Below the pieces are notes generated by a model. That model saw only the letters and a list, made by a program, of their open reading frames with translations, searched no databases and had not been told where the DNA came from. A program made the position numbers and the translations under genes. From Ananas comosus (lineage: Eukaryota; Streptophyta; Magnoliopsida; Poales; Bromeliaceae): DNA of 64,000 nucleotides. Of the stretch, positions 47,691 through 59,256 are shown piece after piece (the first letter of the stretch is position 1; every line of letters starts with the position of its first letter). The stretch covers positions 6,485,590-6,549,589 of the forward strand of contig NC_033635.1 of assembly GCF_001540865.1 (NCBI RefSeq). Reading direction: 5' to 3'.

Positions 47691-47948
47691 TTGGGGGAAT
47701 TAGAGAGGGAAGAAAAAAAAAGTCAAATATCAGGGCAAAGGGTTTTGGAATTTTTCACGAGAGGAAAGAAGCATGTAGATTTGTGGATTGGTGAAGTTTG
47801 ACCTATCGGATATATTTTTAACGGTTTTGATTTGGTGAGTGCTATTGGTCCAGATCGATGACGACATCAAATTTTGAAGCATTGGAAGCAGAATAGTGTG
47901 AAAGGTTATATTAATGTTAAGGGTAATTTCGGTAAAGAAAAGACATAC

Positions 47949-48564
47949 TAATGCAGAACAGGCCTAAACCAATGTTGATCGAATTAAACCGATTTAGTTC
48001 ATCATTTTTTTTTAATTAGATTAAATTTGAGCATATCTTTTAGTTAGTGAAATCAGGATTTTTAGCTATCCTCTTATTGGTTTTAGATTTTTATTTTTTA
48101 GTTAACCTCTAAATAAGGTTGTTTTAATTAGTTATTTAAGATAAGATCAAATCCAAAGTTGGTTATATGTATCTAAGTCTTAAGGATTACTGTAAATAAG
48201 ATGTCGATCTTTATTGTATAAAGAAGACTATATTAATAAATTAATAAAGATGATTTGGAGCTTTAGTGCACAAGCAATCTTTTTTTCCTTCATAAGTGCG
48301 TCGTCCTGGAATGAGTCTTGTCCCGAAGTGAGTTCAGTTCAAGAGTAAGTCATGATTATCTTTTCTTTTTTTTTCTTTTTTTTAAATTCTTCTATTTTTT
48401 TAATTCTCATATTTTTTTAAATTACGAAAATTTCTAAAAAATTAAAAAAAAACATATTCAAAAAAAATATTTCAAAAATCTCTAAAATTCTGAAAAACTT
48501 TCAAAATTATAAAAATATATTTTGGAGACCTCTAAAACGTAGGACTATATCTTATCCTACATCA
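47949..48564 (+). repeat. Array LTR 1
   Basis: It starts TAATGCAGAACAGG (TG changed to TA) and ends CCTACATCA; 616 bp. TTTGGTATCAG (primer binding site) follows at 48567-48577. Confidence 0.88.
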
Positions 48565-48673
48565 AATTTGGTATCAGTTTAGGCTATTTGACAGTTCAAT
48601 TTCATCAAAAGTTTTGGGCTTATGGAAGAAAACAGGGTGAGAATTTTAAAAAAAAAAAGTGAGAAAAAATAAT

Positions 48674-49312
48674 ATGAAAAAAAAGATTGGAGTAAAAAAT
48701 AGGAAAGAAAAAGTGTGGAGAAAAAAAAATGAAGGTAGTGTAAAAAGAAACAAGAATAAACATTATGGATGCAAAAGAATGTCTTTAAAAAGTTTTCAAA
48801 AGTATGGTAGAAGAAAAGCAATTCCTATTGAGTCACTAAAAGAAATATGCGAGATAACAAGAGTCGAATTTGATGAATAGTTGTATGATCAAAGATCATA
48901 TTTTGAGAGAAAAAAAAATGATATTCAAATAGAAATACTAGATGACTTGAGATGGTGGTATAGACAAATGCAAGTATCTCAACTTGATTTTAACAAAATA
49001 TTTTTAAAGGAAAAAGAAAGAAGATTGAAAAATATTGAAGATGGGGCTAAAATTGCTGAAAATGATTTTCAATTGATAGATAAGATCAGATATGAATATC
49101 GATGGATCCAACTAAAATTTCAACTGGAGACCCTAATTACTCTACAGAGTACACCACCTGTAACACAGTTGGGAGTCGACAATTCTAATCCAATTCCATC
49201 CACACCATCAGATTGCAAAGAATTTCCAAATGTGACCGAGTTAGAATTTGAGCATCTGCAGTTAAATCACGAAGCCAAGGTAGATGAGCGTGTTAAAGAG
49301 GTAAGATTATAA
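48674..49312 (+). pseudogene. Array internal frame 1, split by one TAG
   Basis: The frame runs from ATG 48674 to TAA 49312 with one in-frame TAG at 48878-48880. The product would be about 212 residues. It has a Lys/Arg-rich start (MKKKIGVKNRKEKVWRKKNE), a middle with possible coiled-coil (FNKIFLKEKERRLKNIED) and a Pro/Ser-rich stretch near STPPVTQLG. I do not recognise the family. A gag-like RNA-binding role is a guess from position after the primer binding site and the basic N-terminus. The same TAG is in copy 2. Confidence 0.6.
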
Positions 49313-49586
49313 ATCGAGTTACCCTCATTACCCCAGCAATATGAGTCCTCCATACGTGAGCTTTTAATTGTACCGAACCACTTTCCTCGTTAATATCAAT
49401 TCTTATGAAGCCTCATCGACTTATCAATCATCCCTATGTCAACACTAAGCCAGAAACTAAAATGATACAAGTTGTTCAACATGCAGGCATTGGGCTACAT
49501 AGCTTTATTCTACACACTTGATTGTTTCCTATCACCTTGCAAATCCAACTGATCTCGAGGGCGAGATCCTGCGCAGCGGAAGTGAT

Positions 49587-50203
49587 TGATGCAAAACAGG
49601 CTTAAACCAATGTTGATCGGATTAAACCGATTTAGTTCATCGTTTTTTTAATTAGATTAGATTTGTTGAGCATATCTTTTAGTTAGTTAAATGAGGAATT
49701 TTAGCTATTTTCTTATTGGTTTTAGATTTTTATTTTTTAGTTAACCTCTAAATAAGGTTGTTTTAATTAGTTATTTAAGATAAGATCAAATCCAAAGTTG
49801 GTTATATGTATCTAAGTCTTAAGGATTACTGTAAATAAGATGTCGATCTTTATTGTATAAAGAAGACTATATTAATAAATTAATAAAGATGATTTGGAGC
49901 TTTAGTGCACAAGCAATCTTTTTTTCCTTCATAAGTGCGTCGTCCTGGAATGAGTCTTGTCCCGAAGTGAGTTCAGTTCAAGAGTAAGTCATGATTATCT
50001 TTTCTTTTTTTTTCTTTTTTTTAAATTCTTCTATTTTTTTAATTCTCATATTTTTTTAAATTACGAAAATTTCTAAAAAATTAAAAAAAAACATATTCAA
50101 AAAAAATATTTCAAAAATCTCTAAAATTCTGAAAAACTTTCAAAATTATAAAAATATATTTTGGAGACCTCTAAAACGTAGGACTATATCTTATCCTACA
50201 TCA
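49587..50203 (+). repeat. Array LTR 2 (mosaic)
   Basis: It starts TGATGCAAAACAGGC like LTR 3. From about 49749 on it carries every LTR 1 variant, for example AAGTCTTAAGGATTACTG instead of AAGGCTAAGGATAG. The switch falls in 49712-49748. Confidence 0.9.
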
Positions 50204-50312
50204 AATTTGGTATCAGTTTAGGCTATTTGACAGTTCAATTTCATCAAAAGTTTTGGGCTTATGGAAGAAAACAGGGTGAGAATTTTAAAAAAAAAAAGTG
50301 AGAAAAAATAAT

Positions 50313-50951
50313 ATGAAAAAAAAGATTGGAGTAAAAAATAGGAAAGAAAAAGTGTGGAGAAAAAAAAATGAAGGTAGTGTAAAAAGAAACAAGAATAAAC
50401 ATTATGGATGCAAAAGAATGTCTTTAAAAAGTTTTCAAAAGTATGGTAGAAGAAAAGCAATTCCTATTGAGTCACTAAAAGAAATATGCGAGATAACAAG
50501 AGTCGAATTTGATGAATAGTTGTATGATCAAAGATCATATTTTGAGAGAAAAAAAAATGATATTCAAATAGAAATACTAGATGACTTGAGATGGTGGTAT
50601 AGACAAATGCAAGTATCTCAACTTGATTTTAACAAAATATTTTTAAAGGAAAAAGAAAGAAGATTGAAAAATATTGAAGATGGGGCTAAAATTGCTGAAG
50701 ATGAGTTTCAATTGATAGATAAGATCAGATATGAATATCGATGGATCCAACTAAAATTTCAACTGGAGACCCTAATTACTCTACAGAGTACACCACCTGT
50801 AACACATTTGGGAGTCGACAATTCTAATCCAATTCCATCCACACCATCAGATTGCAAAGAATTTCCAAATGTGACCGAGTTAGAATTTGAGCATCTGCAG
50901 TTAAATCACGAAGCCAAGGTAGATGAGCGTGTTAAAGAGGTAAGATTATAA
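50313..50951 (+). pseudogene. Array internal frame 2, split by the same TAG
   Basis: This matches frame 1 apart from a few substitutions, such as AEDEFQ for AENDFQ and THLG for TQLG. TAG lies at 50517-50519. It is preceded by a primer binding site at 50206-50216. Because the copies share the stop, it predates the duplication. Confidence 0.6.
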
Positions 50952-51225
50952 ATCGAGTTACCTTCATTACCCCAGCAATATGAGTCCTCCATACGTGAGC
51001 TTTTAATTGTACCGAACCACTTTCCTCGTTAATATCAATTCTTATGAAGCCTCATCGACTTATCAGTCATCCCTATGTCAACACTAAGCCAGAAACTAAA
51101 ATGCTACAAGTTGTTCGACATGCAGGCATTGGGCTACATAACTTTATTCTACACACTTGATTGTTTCCTATCACCTTGCAAATCCAACTGATCTCGAGGG
51201 CGAGATCCTGCGCAGCGGAAGTGAT

Positions 51226-51829
51226 TGATGCAAAACAGGCTTAAACCAATGTTGATCGGATTAAACCGATTTAGTTCATCGTTTTTTTAATTAGATTAGA
51301 TTTGTTGAGCATATCTTTTAGTTAGTTAAATGAGGAATTTTAGCTATTTTCTTATTGGTTTTAGATTTTTATTTTTTAGTTAACCTCCAAATAAGGTTGT
51401 TTTAATTAGTTATTTAGGATAAGATCAAATCCGAAGTTGGTTATGTGTATCTAAGGCTAAGGATAGTATAAATAAGATGTAGATCTTTATTGTATGAAGA
51501 AGACAATGATATTAATAAATTAATAAAGATGATCCGGAGCTTTGGTGCACGAGAAATCTTTTTTCCTTCGCAAATGCATCGCCCTGGAGTGAGTCTAGTC
51601 CCGAAATGACTTCGATTCAAGAGTGAGTCCAGATTATTCTTTTTTCTTTCGTTTTTTTTATTTTTCTATTTTTTCAATTTTCATTTTTTTTATTATGAAA
51701 ATTTCTAAAAATTAAAAAACATTCAAAAAAATATTTGAAAAATCTCCAAAATTTTGAAAAGCTTTCAAAATTATAAATCATATTTTGTAGACCTCTAAAA
51801 CGCAGGACCCCATACTCCGTCCTACATCA
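51226..51829 (+). repeat. Array LTR 3
   Basis: It starts TGATGCAAAACAGGC and ends CCTACATCA, followed by CATAC. At 604 bp it is slightly shorter through small deletions in its T- and A-rich runs. Confidence 0.88.
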
Positions 51830-51834
51830 CATAC

Positions 51835-52809
51835 TATATCTGTCATCCATCAGATTAGATCCGATAGTTGAAGTTTATCATGTTAAATTAAAATTAAAAA
51901 ATTTTAATCTTACAAGCATAAAATGGACATTAAAAAAATACATGGGTGATATAGGAGTGGAAAGGTATTTCAATGTAAGAGAGAAGGCATAATTGGAAGA
52001 AATGAGGCCAAAAATGGCTATTCTACTAGTATGGATATTGTTTTGGAGAAAATTATAATAGTATTTTTGGAACTAATTTTAGTGCGAGAGAATTATTAAC
52101 TTTGAAACAAAATATATTTGTCAATCAGAATGATTTTTAGGCAGATTTTCAAGAGCTTTAGCAAGGGGGAACCGGCACATAGAAGTTTCTCACTTTTAAT
52201 TTGCATAAAATAATTGCATTAATAAGTCAAACAAGAAATGCCCTTCGGACTATTTCCACTGTCTCTCAGGATACCATGCATATGTAAACACAGAGCTACT
52301 TATGAAATGACAAACTTTTTGAGCTATAAGTTCCCAATTTCATCATTTGAGATAAAAGAATTGTTGTAAATGCCTTCGTCGCTAATTGATGCTATACTCT
52401 GATAGTGCGTGCTTCACTAAGGCACATGGCAATTCAACTAAGAAATTAGAATCTCGGGAAGTACGGGTTTAAACGAACGAAACCAAGTGAGCTTAGCCTA
52501 GCTCGAGCTATGCTCGAAACTAGAGGTAGCCAGCTCGTATTTAGATCAAGCTCACGATGAGCTAAGGAAGACAAACTCAAAATCGATTTGATGTTGACTC
52601 AAGCTAGGTCGTGTTTGGCGGGGATTGACAAAAGACATCTTGGAGGGAAGTCAAAGCTGGAAGGAGAATGGCATGACCACGACCATGGCCAAGGTAGAGG
52701 CGAGGAACCTTCATTACCAAACAGCAAATAGCATAGTGGTAAGTGGTGGTTAAACTTCGTCAACACTGAGGACGTTCATGAGGTTGCCAAGGATAGCAAC
52801 GATACAAGT
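51835..52809. other. No gene recognised
   Basis: Intron DNA. At 52490-52580 there are GAGCTCGAGC-type words like those at 1337-1510. No supported frame. Confidence 0.4.
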
Positions 52810-52977
52810 GTGCATGTAGTACTCTGAACTTAGCAAATTGTGAAGTTCGAGAGAGTGGGATTGGTAATTGGAGTGTACCCACAAGTTTTAAAGGTTCTTA
52901 GACAGTTTGTGGATAAGTTTGAGGGTGATCAGACTGCCGGAAGCACAAAAGAGCATTGCTAGTGCAGAATTCTGCAA

Positions 52978-53140
52978 TTCAGCAGTAGCAGCAGCTTCAG
53001 CAGCAGCAGCAGATTCAGCAGCAGCAGCAGCAGCAGCTGCTGGCAGCAGCAGCAGCATTAGCAGCTGCAGGCTGCAGCAGCAGCTGAAGCAGCAGCATCA
53101 GCAGTAGCAGCTGAATCAGCAGCAGCAGTTGGCTGGCAGC
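52978..53140. repeat. Imperfect CAG/GCA trinucleotide tract
   Basis: Units of CAG, with some GCT, TCA and GGC interruptions. The Ala/Ser/Gln-rich frame across it is low complexity and not taken as a gene. Confidence 0.9.
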
Positions 53141-55032
53141 AGAGGTCTTATAGTAATTTTCTCTCAACCTTATCTTTAAATGACCCAGCTTGACTCCTGA
53201 AGCTGCGGGAGAGTCACTAGAGCTCAGAGAAAGGGTTTTGCATCTTCCTCACTTCCTCTCTCTAGGGTTTTTTCTCTCTCTAAAAGGGGAATCAAGGGTT
53301 TGAGCTTATTTCTCTTCTCCTATTGTTGTTTGCTAACTTAGGGGACTTAAATCAGCTGTGGAGAAGAAAAAGGTGGACTTGGGAGAGGATTTTCGCAGCT
53401 TAAATTCAGTAGATCACTGGGCTTAAGCTTGATAAGGTGAGTTATTAAACTTTTCTTTGGTTTAGAACCTAGGGATGAGGTTGATGTGAGTTCTTGGGTT
53501 GTAACTGCAGCAGGTTTGGGGATCGAATTCAGCAGCTAAAAAGGAGTTAGTTGGCTGTAATTCTTCTACTTAAACAGAGGGGAGGTTAAGGTGAAGTTGT
53601 GAAAAGGTGATTAATTCAGTAATTTCACTATTAAAGATGGATTAAGTTTATTAGTGATGTATTAAGATACTGATTTTGAGTTCTTATCGCAGCAGTTATT
53701 CACTTCGAGCTGAATTTAATGATGATTGTAAACTGGATTGGGGTGCTATAATTCAAGTCGAAGTGGAGGATTAACCCTGATTTAAATTTTAAATTTAGGT
53801 GAGAATTTCATCAAATTGGATGTTTAATAATAGTTTCAATGCAGTTTTTTTATAGTGAGTTGGCAGCAGGTTCGCAGCAGCTGAATGAATCACCTTTGAT
53901 TGATTCTTAAAGAGTTTTCGAAGGTTGAACTTGGTGAACTAACTTGAACTGATAAAGAGGTTTAAGCTACAGCATTAGGAGGTGAGAATCCCGTCAAATT
54001 GGAATATGTTGATAATTGCTTCAATGCAATTTTAGAATTAGTTCACCGTAGGTTTTGTCATCATCAACTTAATGAGACTTAGAGAACTGAATTGAGGTGC
54101 TTTAACTTGTAATTACAGGAAATTCTAGCTGCATCTTAAATTGGGAAACTTGGAGATATCAAAGTACCCTCGTTTGTGAAGTTCGACCAGAGCTGTTGAC
54201 TAGTAGGTGGGTTTGACCTCACCAGAGCAAGTGAAGCTCCCCTATGTTCTTTATGCTATTATAGAATTGTTAATTAGGCGCACTTGGGTTAAGATGCTAT
54301 TACATGATGAGTACTTGGACAATGAGCTTACTTGTAGTATATAACTGCATTGGCTGTTAGTTAAACTGGATATTAGTCAGCTAGTGACTCTATTCTGTTT
54401 CTTTAAAGTAGAGAACAGGGACAATTACTTGCGACTAAATGATAGTACACTTATATTGTCAAGCTTTTATGGTATACGTGTAATTAGCAGTTCTATACAA
54501 GTTTATTCGTCTAGTGGTTACTGCGACCTATGGGTCGAAAGCGAAAGCTTCATTTACTTGAAATATGATAAATAAGGACTAGAAAATTGTAAATTGAACT
54601 TGCTTGCCCTTGTGCTCATTCGCACATGCTTGTGAGGGTCGCACCCCACAAGCCGGTACTTCGGAGTTAGCCTACGCGATAGATTGCTCGCCCGTGCGGG
54701 ATTAGGTGCCGAAGTGGATTGCCGTGGGGAGTGCTTACTACCACGGGATCATTAGGCGCAGCGCAAGCTGGACTACCTTGAGTAGGTCCCTATGAATTAA
54801 ACCAAAGTATTAAATGGTAAAAATAACTGATTATCACTGAGTAGTGTATAGTTACATGACATATTTATATTTATTGCGATTACCTTACTTGTTCTACTTG
54901 ATAGATATATTTGACAGCATGACATAATTCCTTACCAATTACCATTGATGAAACTTTCATGTTATAATTGTTTCTACTTTCTAATTAGTACATCATGAGC
55001 CTAGTGGTGTAATTCGCCGAGGCTGGCGGCTT

Positions 55033-55065
55033 ACCCACTGAGAACTATTGTTTAATAGTTCTCAC
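55033..55065 (+). promoter_or_regulatory. Conserved LTR hairpin, solo LTR 6
   Basis: ACCCACTGA, then GAACTATT-GTTT-AATAGTTC, then TCAC. The stem is a perfect 8 bp, one pair longer on each side than copy A. CCTAGTGG lies upstream at about 55000. Confidence 0.75.
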
Positions 55066-55513
55066 GCCCTTTTTATTATTGTTTTTACAGAGCCACCTAC
55101 TACAAGAGAGGCTAGGGATTGCGGCAAGGGAGTTGCGTCTAGCTAGACATAGCTTGAAGTTTTACTAGGCGATCACCTTGCTACTCATGCTACGGTCGAG
55201 GGTGATGTACCCGTGTATAGAGAGACTACCATTGTACCTATATTTTGAGTAACCTTGTGATGTATATGTCGTTTGAACCAGGGATTACAGTTTTGGTACT
55301 TCTCTGCAAAGTGGAAATTCAGGAGTGTATAGACTTATTTTCTTCTGATAGTAATATTATTGACTTGTATTTTGCTCTGATATCGTGTTAGAACCTTATT
55401 GCAATCTGTTCTTGTTTAACATAATTTTGTAGAAGTCTTATATACTGCAGGTATATGACGGGTCTGTGCATGTACCGGGTATGCTTCCGCTGGTACCCGG
55501 GCGTGACAGTGCA

Positions 55514-57794
55514 CTCAATAGGTAGCCAAGAAAGTAGTTCAACAACAACGAAGCGACCATTTTCCTCTCTCCGATTCTTAAAAAGAGAAAAAGACATAAG
55601 GCAACCATTTTCACATTTCTTGCATGCTTAGAAAAAGAATGAAATGGAATTGTCTTGTCTAATATGGTTTGACTATGAATGTGCAAGAAATAGTGAGATG
55701 TGGTAGCTTTCTCCCCTTTCACCCTTTCTTTGTGAGATATTATTTCTATTCTTTTTCTTTTTGTACAAATATAACCTTAAATGCAATATAAATATAGCCT
55801 TATGTCCCAATGCATGCACAACTTATATGGTAAAGATGATAGCATCACAGTTTATCTAAAGAAATCTACACCTTTAGTTGATACTTGCCGACTCAAACTG
55901 AGTTATATAAGCCGAGTTGATAACACAAGCAAGATGACCTTGGGTTGTGTTTCACTCGTTCACTTTTTCGAGCTAGAAAACTCTTGTTAATTGCGTGAGA
56001 TGAACTGGTGCAAATTCGAGCCTAACATGAGCCATTTTGCAACAAGCGAGATGCCTGGACAGCCCTACTAGGAAAATAGGTAGCAAATGCTAAGTACTTC
56101 GATCACCCCATCTTTAGCGATATAGAGCATTATTGATTTGATAAAGTATTATGGAGAACTATTTAAGGCCCATACTTCTATTTCCAAATCCTCTTTCCAT
56201 CTAATCCTCCTATGAGCCAAATCTTACCCTGTGCTTTATTATTAACAAACCGAACCAAATGATCTCAAATAGCAAGAACTATAACAATAGTTTTAGTTGG
56301 TGTTACAGATCTCTATTTTAGGTAAATTCTATTAGACGCCACTCAACTATACAGTATTCATTGTGTCACTAGACTTCAATTTGTCACATTCAACACACCA
56401 AGACTTTTCATGTGACATAATGTCCCACTATGAACAACTACAAAAGACAATGGCATAGAATACAAAATGCATCCTAGTCGGCTAATATTAGATGAAGCAA
56501 CATGATGATCACATATGTTTATGCCTATACCCGATCATATCACAATAAAAATCACATTATCTTTTATGACTGCCATTTATTTGATGCTCATAGCAACACT
56601 TCATTGCATTACACAACGAAGCTTTGGCCATTAAATGTAACGTTCAAGGACTAAAGTGAAACTTTTGTATCACCTTCGACAATTTTCAATGTAATTAAAC
56701 TTTTTCTATACTATCCAAATTCTTTCCTAGAGGAAATTGTCCATGTAAAATATCAACCCTAAACTATTAGCATAACCCACATTTCAATCAAGATAGACTA
56801 AGTTCCCGCTTACCCATCCAACAAACAATACTAAGCCATAGCTGCAAAATCAATCCCTTAATTAGAGTTAGTTCCATAATCAGAGATGTTAGGCAAGTAA
56901 AATTTAACTGTGTGTGTTTATCGCTACAATCTTAGTCCTACTTAAGCTGGAGAATCAATTCCATGGACAAAATAAGGTTTCAGCAAGCAATATATACATA
57001 TGATAACAAAAAACAAAAAAAAATATTAAACACCTAAACTTCTGAAGGATTTGTCTAATACTGTTTTCTTCTCAACCCACTTTTATCAATCCCTTTCTTC
57101 TTTCTCTCTCTCCTCTATTTTATTTTCTTTCCTTTTTTTCCTCCTACTTTTAACCTTTCTTTCTCCAATACCTCACTCCTTTCACTTTTATGAATGAAAC
57201 AGGCATCCCATTGCATTCCAAGTTTATTTAAATACTTCAGAAGAAGTGCTGATGTGATTTAACCTTCAGTCAATAAAAAAAAATATAAATGTGATTCATG
57301 TTCTAATACCAAAAGATAACCTAACATGCTGACAAACAATGCTGTGACTGCAATAAGAAAAGACCAACAAATTGGTTCATCTCATTTCTTATCATGAAAT
57401 ATCTTCAATTTATATTGGCGTACCTACATTAATATGGTATAGTAAGTCTCCACATTCATTTCAGAGAACCAAGTCCAGTCCACAAGTTGGAAAGTTAGGA
57501 ACTATATTTTAGTTTAAAGTGCTCGTCAACTCAAATGAATTGCCAAAGTCACTTATCAGCCTTTAGACAGTCAGTAGTTTATGAAAATGTTCAGAAAAAA
57601 GAGAAGGCAAAGTAATTTAGTTTGATTCCTTCCCACACTGGTTGCATAGGTCAAGTCCACTAAAAGCAAACTGTAAAATCTCCCGTGAATCTTTATATGG
57701 CCACCCTAAGTTGATATTTCACGGAAGCATTCAAAATTTCTAAAATTTAAAAGTGGAAGATAATTGGCGAATACTTTGATGATACGGATCTTTA
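55514..57794. other. No gene recognised
   Basis: Intron sequence of ordinary composition with pyrimidine-rich runs (57080-57180). I find no domain, inverted termini or duplication I can support. Confidence 0.4.
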
Positions 57795-59253
57795 GGTATC
57801 ATTTGGTTGGGATTTGGGAATAAGTTGTTCTTGCTTGTTCCTAATACAAGTACAACTTTTGGAATAAACAAAAGCTAGACTAACTTTGTGTTTGATGAGA
57901 ATAGAGTTAGTCCCAATAATAAGGGAAATAAAATTTGGATGGTTAGGCTTGAATATAGGGAATATGAGTGATTAGTATTTTAAAATAGAAATATTTTACT
58001 TACTTAATAAATATTAAATTATTAATAAAGTAATAATTTAATAAGTTAATTAATTAATTAATTATAAAAATTGTACAAGATAATGGAGAAGCACAATAAT
58101 AAGTTAAATGACAATGAAAAATAAGTTAGATTTATTAATTATTTAATCACATAACTATTTAATCAGTTAGATAATTAGTTAGCAAATAATTGCATTAGTT
58201 AACATATTAATTATTTTAATTAATATGAATATTATGTAATGGATACTTCGAATAGGGTAAATTCCTCTTTAATAACAAAAAATACTACTTAATGGATAAG
58301 CACATAAAATATTTAATTAATTATTTAATTAGCCAGTTGATTATGGAAAAAAAAAATTAATTTCTCAAATAATTAATTACATATTATTTTAATAAGTTAA
58401 GTGATTACTTAGTTAGCTAATTAGTAAATAAGTTCTACATTAGTTAGCTAATTAGTAAATAAGTTAATATATAATACATTAATTAGCAATATGTATAAGC
58501 TTAATTAGTGTGAGGCTACTATGCTTCTGGAAGCACGAAGCCTTCCGTGCTTCCAGGATGTTTTCGATGTTGCGACTTTCGAATCGTCGATCGGCTCCGT
58601 TAAACTTGATCTCGAGTATTTGAAGTACCTAGAAAATAAATTTTATGATTTTTCGATATCATTTGCCTAGTGATCGAAGGGGCTCAAAATCAACTAATTT
58701 TAATGCCCGTAGTGAGCCGTTTGCAAGTTTAACGGTGTAGAAATATCCAAATCACGTGAAATTTTAATAGAAAATTCTTTATACTATATAAAACAAGATG
58801 AATATCTTTGATCTAAAATTTTAATGTCATGTTATCACGTTTTGTAAAATTTTTATTTTCAGCCGTTAATTTTGAGCCCCTTCGTTCACTAGGCAAATAA
58901 TATCGAAAAATCGCATAATTTATTTTCTAGGTACTTCAAATACTCTAGATCAAGTTTAACGGAGTCGATCGACGATTCGAAAGTCGCAATATGAAAAACG
59001 ACCTGGAAGCACGGAAGGCTCCGTGCTTCCAGAAGCATAGTAGCCTCACTCGCTTAATTATTAATTTAGTTGTGGAATAAGATAGGGGAATAGTTCCACC
59101 CAAAAGGATGGAACTACTATCCCACCCAATTAATGAGCTCTCCTGGGATAACCCATTAAAAAGGGAACTACAATTCCCCAACCTGTTTGGGTCAACAAGG
59201 AGAATAAGAGTATAAGACCCTTATTCCATCCTCTTTCCCAACCAAACAGGGCC
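57795..59253. mobile_element. Tourist-like element carrying a Mutator-like MITE
   Basis: Left end GGTATCATTTGGTTGGGA and right end TCCCAACCAAACAGGGCC are inverted repeats, flanked by TTA (57792-57794, 59254-59256). Without the inserted MITE the element is about 0.9 kb, mostly AATTAATT-type DNA. Confidence 0.75.
58508..59051. mobile_element. Mutator-like MITE with long inverted repeats, 9-bp duplication
   Basis: GCTTAATTA is duplicated at 58499-58507 and 59052-59060. The ends GTGTGAGGCTACTATGCTTC and GAAGCATAGTAGCCTCACTC are inverted, and pairing continues, imperfectly, for about 180 bp or more into the element (CTGGAAGCAC, TTAAACTTGATC, TAGGTACTTCAAATA). A 9-bp duplication with long arms is the Mutator pattern. 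There is no transposase. Confidence 0.88.
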
Positions 59254-59256
59254 TTA

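Larger units (their letters stand above)
47949..51829 (+). mobile_element. Three-LTR non-autonomous retrotransposon array, duplication CATAC
   Basis: The order is LTR, 1,022-bp internal, LTR, 1,022-bp internal, LTR. CATAC flanks the whole array (47944-47948 and 51830-51834). The repeat period is 1,639 bp. The two internal regions differ at about eight bases. The middle LTR is a mosaic: its 5' part matches the last LTR and its 3' part the first. There is no RT or integrase, so it would depend on another element for movement. Confidence 0.9.
52815..55508 (+). mobile_element. Solo LTR 6, duplication GTGCA, with CAG tract
   Basis: GTGCA lies at 52810-52814 and 55509-55513. It starts TGTAGTACTCTG and ends CCCGGGCGTGACA; 2,694 bp. 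A CAG/GCA-rich tract takes the U3 place (about 52978-53140). A CT-rich stretch (53245-53290), a donor-like AAGGTGAGTT at 53434-53442 and the hairpin at 55033-55065 follow the usual order. There are no ACCGGT palindromes, so this is another family of the same superfamily. Confidence 0.87.

Noticed and set aside
52907..53107. Ala/Ser/Gln-rich frame as a protein
   Set aside because: Translation of an imperfect CAG tract in an LTR.
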